DNA of 25,510 nt, from positions 1 to 25,510 of the forward strand of contig JAAAJB010000521.1 of NCBI GenBank assembly GCA_016098155.1, in the 5' to 3' direction. The position numbers and the translations under genes were made by a program. Position 1 is the first letter of the stretch. Every line of letters starts with the position of its first letter. Under the pieces are notes generated by a model. It did not search any database. It was given only the letters and a program-made list of their open reading frames with translations, and had not been told where the DNA came from. The DNA comes from Actinomortierella ambigua. Lineage: Eukaryota; Mortierellomycota; Mortierellomycetes; Mortierellales; Mortierellaceae. Positions 1 to 8,054 of this stretch are shown piece after piece.

Positions 1-1
1 T

Positions 2-600
2 ACTCGAAAATGTGCTTTACATTGGTTCCTTTAAGCTGCTCGTGAAGGAACGGCTTTTGCTCACCGAATTGTGAGTCCTTCCAACAACACCGATACTTTG
101 GCATCCATTCAAAGCCTTTATAGCATAGCTGTACACTGGCACCGTGAAACTGGCTTTCGTGGGGACATTGCTTATGTCCAGCCACGCCTCGGCTACCTGG
201 TTACGGATGGAGCGATAAGGGGTAGATCAGGACTTTTTTTTGTCAAGGGTGGTTGCCTGGCTGGTTCCAAAAAGGTAGTCGGAGACAAGGCCATACGGGC
301 GCGCATATGGAAGCCGCGGCAACATGTACGCGGCTAGGGGTTGGGTGTCGGAACAAAGCTACATGGAGGCAGCGTGGAATGAGTCCGTTTCGTTGCTGAA
401 CAGGGCCAACCCATCCTCTCGGACAGAATGGCCTGGCGTACATGTACAATCTCGGGGAGGTAGGAGAAGAGGTTGACCTGGCGCTCAGTCTAACGTGGGC
501 TTGTTAAGATATTTAGGACGGAGCGGAACGATGGGCACACTATACGGAAGCGGCAGCACAAAACCATGATAATGCATTGTATAAACGAGACCTCATTTAG
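2..600 (+). pseudogene. Decayed Sel1-repeat protein gene, 5' end outside the window
   Basis: Conceptual translation gives Sel1-like pieces in changing frames. In the frame starting at base 2, ALHWFL-stop-AAREGTAFAH matches AMHWFFKAARRGNAEAQ of the intact paralogue at 2835-3952. It is followed by VHWHRETGFRGDIAYVQPRL, which resembles YWFREAALQGHVTAQASL. A T-run near 233-243 coincides with a frame change. Further on GNMYAARGWVSEQSYMEA resembles GNIYDHALGVEQNDTEA in another frame. From 439 the frame reads MYNLGEVGEEVDLA, then after two stops WAHYTEAAAQNHDNA, ending with TAG at 598-600; this resembles the paralogue C-terminus. In-frame stops and several frameshifts make function unlikely. The middle repeats look deleted. 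Orientation is opposite to the two intact copies. Confidence 0.75.
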
Positions 601-845
601 TCATAGGAATCCAAAGCCTCACATGTACGTTTCTCGTGCACTGGTTTGGAATGACAGGGCAGCAGTGCGACGCCATTGAACGACCCGAGACGTACTTGCG
701 TATATATTGTCGGGACAGCTGCGGCCGTGGAGTACACACATGCACCTCAGAGAGTCGCAGCATGTTTGGCTTGCATTGATATGGTAGCAGGGAGTGCAAT
801 CTGGCATGTGTCGATGTTATTGTATTAGGGGAGGAGGAGGAGGTG
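601..845. other. Intergenic stretch between convergent Sel1 pseudogene and Sel1 gene
   Basis: This stretch lies between the 3' end of the pseudogene and the stop codon of the first intact Sel1 gene. I see no convincing coding frame. A short GA-rich run (about 829-842) is the only notable composition. Confidence 0.5.
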
Positions 846-2216
846 CTATGGGTTCTCACGCGCAAGAAAGTTTCGCCTCTGTCTTCCATTTTCGTGGTCT
901 TGCTCAGTCGCCTTGCCGTACCATTCTGCTGCCTGACGGAGGTCCCGTTCCACACCTAAAAGCCCTTTCTCGAGCATCAGCCCCAAGTTGTACTGAGCCG
1001 CTGCATTGCCGTCCTCGGCCTTTTGGCGGTGCCACGCCACAAAGTCTGTATCAGACTTGACGGCCCTTCGGTCCTCAGTCTCCATCAATTCGCGGTGGAC
1101 GATAGCGTCCTTTTCTCCCTGCTCTGCTGCCTTGACATACCAGTCCAAGGCTGCCTCGTCGCTCCGTTCCATGCTCTGGCCAAGCTCCAGAAACGAGCCC
1201 ATGCTGAACTGCGCCGCCATATACCCGCTACTGGCGCTCCTTTCGAACCAGTGCCAAGCCAGTAGGTCGCTCTGTTGGACTCCCTGACCTAGATCATACA
1301 TCCACGCGACATTGTTCTGTCCAATGATATCGTCATTCTCAGCCGCTCTCCGGTACCATGACATGGCCTCCGTGTCGCTCTGCTCGACGCCCTCGCCATG
1401 ATCGTACATGCAGCCAAGATTGGTCTGGGCAAGTGCAAACCCTTGCTCGGCCGACCTTCGATACCATTCGGCGGCCAGGACATAGTCCTGCTCGACCCCA
1501 CGTCCGGCATGGTACATGTGTGCAAGATCGTACTGCGCATCAGCATGACCTTGCTCGGCGACCTCCCGCATCCACTGTGCAGCCTTGACCACATCCGCTT
1601 GGGCCACGCCACGGCCATCGCGATACAGGTAGGCCATCCGCAATCGTGCCTGACAGTAGTCTTGCTCGGCAGCTTTGAGAAACCAGACCGCCGCTTGAGC
1701 ATCATCCTCCTCCACCCCTTGGCCGTGATAGTACATTAGCCCGAGGTTGTACTGGGCGACGGCGTACCCGCGCTTGGCTGCCTCGCGGTACCAATAAAAG
1801 GCCTCGGTGTCGCTCTGCTCAACGCCTTCGCCGTCGTCGTACATCAGTGCAAGTCGGTTCTGGGCAAGCACGTCGCCTTGCAGGGCGGCTTCGCGGTACC
1901 AGTGGGCGGCCTGGATAAGGTAGTGGCGCGCAGAGGCGGTCTGGTCGTTGTCGTGGTCATTATCCTCATCCTCATCATTATCGTCGTCTCGCCCTAGAGT
2001 CACTGAACTCTTTTGGTGCATCTCGGCGACGCGGAGCTGGGCTTTGACGTTCCCGCGTCGGGCTGCTCGGAGGTACCAATACATGGCAGAGTCTCTATTT
2101 TCATGGAACAGGTCGCTGGGAAATTGGTACTTGTTCGCCAGAGCCAGCTGAGCACTCACATCGTGTAGCTCGGCATCGAGAGTGAGCTCAACCAAGTCGC
2201 GAGGATCCTCGCCACT
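846..2216 (-). CDS. Sel1-repeat (SLR) protein, paralogue A; 5' exon unresolved
   Basis: The main exon encodes about 455 residues with roughly nine or ten Sel1-like repeats of about 36 residues (pattern A-x2-W-[YF]-x2-A-A-x2-G-x3-A-Q-x2-L-x2-M-Y-x2-G-x-G-V). Sel1 repeats form alpha-alpha superhelices and act as protein-binding scaffolds; the partner cannot be told from sequence. A linker of about 20 Asp/Glu/Asn-rich residues, coded near 1955-1995, interrupts the repeats. The stop is the TAG at 846-848. No in-frame ATG follows the upstream stop at 2217-2219, yet the residues GEDPRDLVEL continue to match the sister gene. The start codon is therefore probably in an upstream exon, with an acceptor at tag|AGT (2216) or gag|GAT (2207). 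I could not choose that exon. Confidence 0.85.
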   Translation of the reverse strand, partial: SGEDPRDLVELTLDAELHDVSAQLALANKYQFPSDLFHENRDSAMYWYLRAARRGNVKAQLRVAEMHQKSSVTLGRDDDNDEDEDNDHDNDQTASARHYLIQAAHWYREAALQGDVLAQNRLALMYDDGEGVEQSDTEAFYWYREAAKRGYAVAQYNLGLMYYHGQGVEEDDAQAAVWFLKAAEQDYCQARLRMAYLYRDGRGVAQADVVKAAQWMREVAEQGHADAQYDLAHMYHAGRGVEQDYVLAAEWYRRSAEQGFALAQTNLGCMYDHGEGVEQSDTEAMSWYRRAAENDDIIGQNNVAWMYDLGQGVQQSDLLAWHWFERSASSGYMAAQFSMGSFLELGQSMERSDEAALDWYVKAAEQGEKDAIVHRELMETEDRRAVKSDTDFVAWHRQKAEDGNAAAQYNLGLMLEKGLLGVERDLRQAAEWYGKATEQDHENGRQRRNFLARENP

Positions 2217-2834
2217 CTATTGAAAGGTGGAGGAGGTGTTTGTATGCCGCCATATAGAGAGAAAAAGACGAGGGTGACCATATGAGTTGGAAGGCGGGAA
2301 AAAATATATAGCTCCAAGCTCTCATTTCAGAGACCGTGAGTGTACACACCATGAATGACAAGTAAGGACTTGAGAAGGATGCAATGGAGAGATGTGAGAT
2401 TGTTGCAATGAGGGGAGAGGGAAAAGAAAGAGGGGGAAGGGGAGGGAGAGGGGTAGTGGCAAGGTACAAACACCAGCAAGAAGGCACAGCAATAGAGACA
2501 CCGCAGTTGGTAAGTTAGCTTTAGCCCAGAATGTGGACGACAAACGTCAGCCAGGGCCGAGCTTGTTGGGACGTCAGGACCGGGCCCTTTCACCACAGTA
2601 TCGCACACCTCGACAATTATTGGCTCAGGATGGTGGTGCCAAGGAAAATCGTGCCGCCTGCCATTCGTGGACGAGAACTGCTGTACACATACGGGGGGGG
2701 GGGAGGCGCTCTCAGGTACAAGAACGAAAGAAAAGGTTGAAAACTGACATCCCGAGTTTATTCCACATGAGAAGAACACAAGGAACATACTCGCCAGTGA
2801 ACAACAACAACAACAGTAAAAAGAGTTTTGGTGT
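2217..2834. other. Intergenic region upstream of Sel1 gene A, downstream of gene B
   Basis: On the - strand this should hold the promoter and first exon of gene A and the 3' flank of gene B. A TATA-like stretch lies at about 2302-2312. Long purine-rich runs (2410-2455) and a G run (2695-2703) are present. Open frames of 60-150 codons exist on both strands but look like low-complexity artefacts, and none resembles a known family. Confidence 0.4.
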
Positions 2835-3952
2835 TTATTGGACGAGACCAGGATACTCGCGCCTTAGGAACTTACACCTTTGCCTTGCATTCTCATGGTC
2901 CTGTTCTGCCGCCTTGGCATACCATTCGATGGCTTGTCGGGTGTCTACCAGAACTCCAAGCAATCCTTTCTCATTCATCAACCCTATATTGTACTGAGCT
3001 GCTGGGTCTCCATCCTCAGCTTTTTGACGATGCCATGCCACAAAGTCTGCATGCGTCTCCAGAGAATCTCGACCTTTGGAGCCAAGCAGTTGACAATGAA
3101 GTATCGCATCAGATTCGAATTGGCTTGCAGCCACGCGATACCAATCAAAAGCAGCCTGGTCGCTTCGCTCGACACCTTGTCCTAATTCGAATATGGATCC
3201 CATGGTGAACTGAGCCGCTGCGAAGCCTGCATTCGCACTCTTTTGGAACCAACACCGGGCCTCGGTATCGTCCTGCCTCACTCCTTGACCGAGATCGTAC
3301 ATCCACCCGACATTGTTCTCTCCCATTGGATCGCCTTGATCAGCCGCCAAGCGATACCACTTCATGGCCTCCGTGTCGTTTTGTTCGACTCCCAATGCGT
3401 GGTCGTAGATGTTCCCCAGGCCAATTTGCGCAAGCCTGGACCCTCTTTCTGCAGCAGCCCGAAACCAGATTGCTGCCTGGGCATAGTCTATGCCGACTCC
3501 TCTCCCATCCCTGTACATAGAGCCTAGGCTGGCCTGGGCCGTGACATGTCCTTGGAGAGCAGCTTCGCGAAACCAGTAGGCCGCCTCAGGGAGTGAGGGC
3601 AATATGTTGTCGGATGAACTCCCACTGTATTTCTGCATGGCGATATAGAACTGAGCCTCAGCGTTCCCACGTCGAGCTGCCTTGAAGAACCAGTGCATGG
3701 CCACGGCGGTATCCCTGGGAATTCCAGAGCTACCATTCCGATATTTATATGCCACTTCTAACGCGGCACTGGTATCATGGAGCTCAGCGTCATGGATGAG
3801 CTCCATCAAGTCTCTTGGGTCCTATCGAGACGAGGCAGCGTGGAGTAGGCAGAGACAATGGAGCTGGGCTAAAAGTTAAACTCATGTTCGCTTTTAAAAT
3901 GAGAGAATGCATGTCTGTGCATTTTACAAACCTTTAATAACGAGCGCTTCAT
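2835..3952 (-). CDS. Sel1-repeat (SLR) protein, paralogue B
   Basis: The proposed model has two exons. Exon 1 (3952-3932) reads MKRSLLK and ends at a GTTTGT donor. A 110-nt intron ends in TAG at 3822. Exon 2 (3821-2835) starts DPRDLMEL and ends at TAA, giving about 335 residues. The start was chosen because DPRDL is conserved in paralogue A upstream of the first in-frame ATG (3806), so that ATG is unlikely to be the true start, although it stays possible. The protein holds about seven Sel1-like repeats and aligns with paralogue A along its length, with fewer repeats and no acidic linker. The shared C-terminal block (AEWYGKATEQDHENGRQR against IEWYAKAAEQDHENARQR) shows recent tandem duplication. 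The likely role is a scaffold; the partner is unknown. Confidence 0.85.
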
Positions 3953-4109
3953 GGTGAAGACCTGAGCATGGATGTTACAATGCAGGAAGAGGATGATGGT
4001 TTTGACAAACTGGCTTTTTTTTGTCTACTTGCATTCTGAGATGTGGGCTGAGGATAAAATGGGAGGGAGATGGGCTGAACACAAAAGAGCAAAAGAGATA
4101 TAGGGGATT
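3953..4109. other. Short intergenic stretch upstream of Sel1 gene B
   Basis: This is the presumed promoter and 5' UTR of the Sel1 gene on the - strand, and the 3' flank of the next - strand gene. A short upstream ORF on the - strand (ATG near 3974, stopping at the TGA that overlaps the proposed start) could affect translation. A T-run lies at about 4015-4022. Nothing else is recognised. Confidence 0.4.
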
Positions 4110-5060
4110 TCAGTCCTCGTTCCTTCGAACATCCCAGCGCCTGGCATCGTCGAACAGGTCAACCAGCGTGAACCCGGTCCGAGCTTCAGCCAACGCAGTC
4201 TCGAGCTGGTTCTTCGTCGAGAGGTCAAGGCCGCAGAGTCGCGCGCAATAGTCCTCAAGACGCTCTAGCTTCTCACTGACTTGGGACGGCACGAAAGGGA
4301 CGAGCGACTCGTCATCACAGGACATTTCCGTAGAGACGGGCGACTGCTGTGGCACTATTGGGGTAGTTGCAGCAAATGGTAGCGACGTAGGTCGAGGGGG
4401 CGCAGGAAACCTGGCGACATGACTCGTAGCCAATGCGGCTCTCCCTGCCAATGGGCGAATCTTGCTCGAGTCTATATTTGAGTGCCACTCCACCCACCAC
4501 CATGTGGGCGCGTGCGTTAGGGTTCGATCCCTACTCAGTGGACGAGGCCTAATCTCAGCAACGACACACACAAACACACACACACTTACCCATTCTTTCT
4601 ATAGCAGGAAAAACCTTTTTGAACTTGGTGTAGGAAAGGTGTACGGATTGATCGGGACCTTGTACCCTGTCTGGTCTCAAAAGCCTGATTGCCATGCGTC
4701 TCCTGTTCACAGCCGAAGGCAATGTCAGTAGGCTGCACCACTGTCTACATAATACAACAGCATGAAAAAGACATCGCCGATAGTTTTACTCAGAGGTAGC
4801 GCCAGTGCCAGCGATGGAATTCTCATCGCTCACCACAGCAAGATCGGCCTCTTCTAAAGATTTGAGTTGACCTCCACACTTGGCTGCAGAGAAGGTCCCG
4901 ACAGACGGGCGGTCGTTAGAATGTACTATAAACAACATAACATACGTGTCTTATGCGACTGAAAACCCATTCGCATCATACCCCAGACTGACGAATACCG
5001 ACTCTCATATTCGGGGGCAAACCAGGCCGTGAGCCCATGGAATCCTAGCTCATCGGCCAT
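4110..5060 (-). CDS. Unrecognised protein, four-exon model (about 232 aa)
   Basis: I assembled this from reading frame and splice signals. Exon 1 (5060-4946) starts MADELGFHGLTAWFAPEY and ends at a GTATGT donor. The 62-nt intron has a CTAAC branch-like site and ends in CTGCAG. Exon 2 (4883-4834) includes PKCGGQLKSLEEADLAV and ends at GTGAGC. Exon 3 (4702-4590) includes ETHGNQAFETRQ and ends at GTAAGT. Exon 4 (4530 or 4533 to 4110) includes HAPTWWWVEWHSNIDSS and a charged helical C-terminus ending ARRWDVRRNED. All joins keep phase. Alternatively exon 2 reads on to a TAA at 4786-4788 (70-aa protein), and a separate gene MAIRLLRPDR... uses exons 4695-4590 and 4471-4110. I do not recognise the family. 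An upstream extension of exon 1 cannot be excluded, because the frame stays open for about 14 codons. Confidence 0.5.
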
Positions 5061-5075
5061 TGGCAAGAAGGGGGT

Positions 5076-5104
5076 GCATGCAAGCTGTGAATGCAAGCTG
5101 TGAA
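5076..5104. repeat. Short tandem direct repeat (13 bp x 2)
   Basis: The word TGCAAGCTGTGAA occurs twice in direct tandem between the unrecognised - strand gene and translin. It lies in the shared upstream region of these divergent genes (starts at 5060 and 5206). It could be regulatory or a slippage product. Confidence 0.5.
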
Positions 5105-5205
5105 GCTATTGGTGGCGCCAAATGGGCTCGTGACTGTTGAGGGCGCGAGAACCCAATGTATTCTGCTGAGGTTGATTCAACTCTTCAACTTCAATTCAAA
5201 CAACC

Positions 5206-6527
5206 ATGGCATCAGTCGACCTTAGCTTTTTTGACGCGATTCAGACAGCAATGGAGGAGGAGAATGTACGGAGCCAACAGTCAATTCCAGGTTATCGGTC
5301 GAGCGTTCTGGAAGCTTTACCCCACCTATTTTGCTCACCTCTTTTTTTTTTTTTTTTTGTCTTTTTTCACCCGTTGACTTGGCTGGGATCAAGGCTCTGA
5401 AGGAGAACATTCGATCTGCTGTCCGCGAAGTTGATCGGATTAACCGCAACATTACGGCTGTCTTGGCTGCTGTACATAGCTCGAGCGACAAGAGTAAGCG
5501 AGGGCGTTGAATACGCGCGTTGACGTTTTGATTGAGGTGGTGGCGACAAGAAAAAAAATGTCGAGGTCCCATCAAACTGACCCTTTGCCATTTGCACAAT
5601 GGCGACACCAGTTCCTACACTCTGCGCGCAGGCAAGGATTTACTTCTCTGATATTCAGCAACAGATCAAGGACTTGTCAGTGTTGGTCTCTCCAGGACAA
5701 TATTACAAGTTCAATGGACTCTGGACAGGGCCTGTCCAACAAGCATGTTATCTGGCAACGCTTATCGTTTATCTCGAGACAGAACGTCTGATCACGGTCG
5801 AGGAACTTGAGGGATTCTTTGCTGGTAATATGAATCGTTTTATCTTTCATCTGACCTAGAAAGGAAGAACAGGACTGGAGACTGATCATTCGTCTTTGAA
5901 CGCTCACTGAACGACGGGCGACTTTTATCTTTATCATTGACACGTGTAGTGCGAGTTGACCTCACGAACGACATGCACGAATTCAAGATTTCGCTGGAAG
6001 AGTTCCTCCTTGGCATGGTGTCAATTACTGGAGAGCTGGTATGGACATTGGTGTTTGCGCTGGAGGAAGAAGTGTGTATGACATCGACACCAATCCTAAC
6101 GAAGCACCTGCCACTGTCTTGTTTCCAACACCTTTTTTCAAGTCGCGACTGGCTGTGAACAGCGTGACATCAGGCGACTTTAACAGGCCAGTGCGAATTG
6201 GCAAGTTTCTGAAGGAATTGTACGGCGGATACCAGCTGCTGAACTTGAAGAACGATACTCTGCGCAAGCGCTTTGACGGTATTAAGGTATTTGAGCCATC
6301 CTCGCATCAAGACCTTTGTACCTCTAAAATGTGACCTCGCACCATCCCAAGTTTCCCTATTAACGTTGCCCTGTTTCCGTTTCTCCCAAACACCAATGTC
6401 TATTTAGTACGATATTAAGAAGGTTGAAGAAATCATCTATGATCTGACAGTCCGCAAGCTGATAGTCTCCGGACAAGCACAAGAATCAACTACTGCGACC
6501 GCAGGTGGTGCTGCTACGACGCAATAA
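5206..6527 (+). CDS. Translin (RNA/DNA-binding subunit of C3PO)
   Basis: Six exons: 5206-5265, 5394-5493, 5612-5824, 5950-6038, 6143-6286 and 6408-6527, all phase-compatible, giving 241 residues against about 228 in animals. Matches to the translin family include IPTLCAQARIYF, LIVYLETERLIT, NSVTSGDFNRP, LLNLKNDTLRKRFDG and YDIKKVEEIIYDL. Translin is an all-helical octamer-forming protein that binds single-stranded nucleic acid. With TRAX it makes the C3PO endoribonuclease, whose catalytic residues lie in TRAX, and no TRAX gene is in this window. The start ATG at 5206 gives MASVDLSFFDAIQ before the first helix. The first intron holds an 18-base T run and begins with the unusual donor GTACGG. 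The C-terminal Thr/Ala/Gly tail (TTATAGGAATTQ) is lineage-specific. The gene converges on the thioesterase gene. Confidence 0.93.
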
Positions 6528-6571
6528 ACCTGAGCCTCGTATTTTTCAAAGGGCTCGTGCGGCTAAACTCA

Positions 6572-7545
6572 TTAGGAGGAGGATACTTGCTCGCTCTCCT
6601 TCTTCTTCAATTCCGCATTTGTCTTGTGTGCAAGGCGGACGAATTTGGTATGGCGCCCGAGAGCAACGACCTCGTCACCCTTCTTAATCTCCACCGTCGT
6701 GTATGCCAGGGTGCCTCCAACCTTGTCACATCGGGAATACTAGTCATATCAAAGATTAAGAGCGTTGGGAATGTTGATGTGAGTACAAAGAATGTCAATA
6801 ATGTGCCTCACCCATGGTGTATTCTTCCTAGATCAGGTCAGGGAGACAGAATCGTACAATGGAGAGGATGTCACCCTGTTTGGCACCAGAGACGAATGAA
6901 ATATTCAGATCTATGTATCGTGGGAAAAAAATGGTTAGGAAAGATTTCTGGATTTCCTAAGGAATTCTCTCTCCCCTCCCGCTCTGTTGAATGTGTACCT
7001 GTGGAGACTCCTGTAGCGTGCATTTCCTCGGAGGCAATAGCAAGTGATCCTCCGACGTCAACGATGGTACTGAGTAGACCACCATGACAACCTCCAAGTC
7101 GATTCTACACAAGAGAGTAAAAGGAGGCTCAAGTCAACAGAAGATCGGTCATACCGGACGGTGTACAATCTCTGATCTGTGGCACAGAAGGAGTTTTAAG
7201 TAATACCAGATGCTGGGGGCCAACTTTGAGCTCGGCAAGACATGAACCTTTGGTGGCCGAGACGAGCTTGAGCTACTTTGACCAAGACGATGAAGCAATT
7301 GTTTGCCTGGGTTGAGTGAATCGGTCCATGGAATAGTATGAAAGGGGCAGTCTGGAGATTGTTCTGCAAGTTATATACCTCCTCGAGGGCAAGTGCGTCG
7401 TAACCTCTCTGGCTCAGAAAGTTGGTCCTGAAAAAAAAAATGTTTACAACTGTTAGGGGCGTTGAAATCCAGGTTTGTACCAGTGTGGTGAACCAAAAGT
7501 GCTGTCTACTTACCAGACTTTTTTGACGTGGTTCAATGCTGCCAT
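6572..7545 (-). CDS. ACOT13/PaaI-like hotdog-fold acyl-CoA thioesterase
   Basis: No single open frame shows this gene. Six exons on the - strand (7545-7514, 7427-7379, 7272-7207, 7104-6999, 6910-6858, 6739-6572) join in phase to give 157 residues. The order of matches to human ACOT13 is clear: LKLVSATKGSCLAELKV, then the hotdog motif CHGGLLSTIVD, then GVSTDLNISFVSGAKQGDIL, then GGTLAYTTVEI and ALGRHTKFV. HGG and the following Asp occupy the positions of the family active-site loop and helix. ACOT13-type enzymes hydrolyse medium and long acyl-CoA to free fatty acid and CoA, often at mitochondria. The start MAALNHVKKVW is not strongly amphipathic, so location is unsure. Donors are GTAAGT, GTATAT, GTATTA, GTACAC and GTACGA; acceptors are all AG. 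A Lys/Glu/Ser-rich tail follows the fold. Confidence 0.9.
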
Positions 7546-8054
7546 CTTGTCTTTATTATTTTTTGGAATGAAAGGAATGTGATTGCGAGAGCTGAACTTT
7601 TTATGTCTGGAGTAGAGGCGCTCAGGGGAACTGGAGAGGGAGGTGAAGGGAAAGTCACTGCGCCACGAAGCGGTCCTCTCTCTGACCGACCCCGCTTTTT
7701 GGCCAGCAGAGGGTGAGCAAGGCAACCTGCTCTTGTGAATCGTTGGTGGAGCCACATGCACACACGCCTGCAGGCTGCGAACCAAGCTACCGCGTACTTC
7801 CTCTCTCCGCCCCCCGGGACTCTAAACTAACGCGACGGAGAGTGGTCGCGATCCAGCGCCGTCTACCCGAAAACTGAACAGCCGCAAGACCACCCCACTC
7901 TACTCCCCTGTGACGTTGAGTGAAGACAATTAAGGGGGGAGGGCAGTGTGGACTGTCGACCAGCGCGACTGACTCGCACATGCTCAAGGTCGATTCTCGT
8001 TCCCCACTCCACCCACTTAGCTCCTCCCCTCCCACTCCACCCTCCGCCATCACT
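7546..8054. promoter_or_regulatory. Divergent promoter region between thioesterase and V-ATPase subunit B
   Basis: The two start codons are 509 bp apart and diverge, so both promoters lie here. The region is CT/GA-skewed. A pyrimidine-rich stretch (about 8000-8045) lies just upstream of the VMA2 ATG. I see no clear TATA box and cannot name operator sites. Confidence 0.6.

Noticed and set aside
2327..2788. 153-codon - strand frame between the two Sel1 genes
   Set aside because: It contains low-complexity Pro/Ser/Phe runs from purine-rich DNA and no recognisable domain.
4517..4549. T-arm-like GGTTCGATCCC followed by an acceptor-like sequence, suggesting a tRNA
   Set aside because: The T stem has mismatches when the loop is set to seven bases. 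No D arm, anticodon arm or matching 5' acceptor strand lies upstream at the right distance.
4462..4731. 89-codon + strand frame across the CA-rich tract
   Set aside because: It is antisense to exons of the proposed - strand gene and includes a CA microsatellite read as Thr/His.
6557..7087. 176-codon + strand open frame after translin
   Set aside because: It lies antisense to five exons of the ACOT13-like gene, whose homology and splice phases are convincing.
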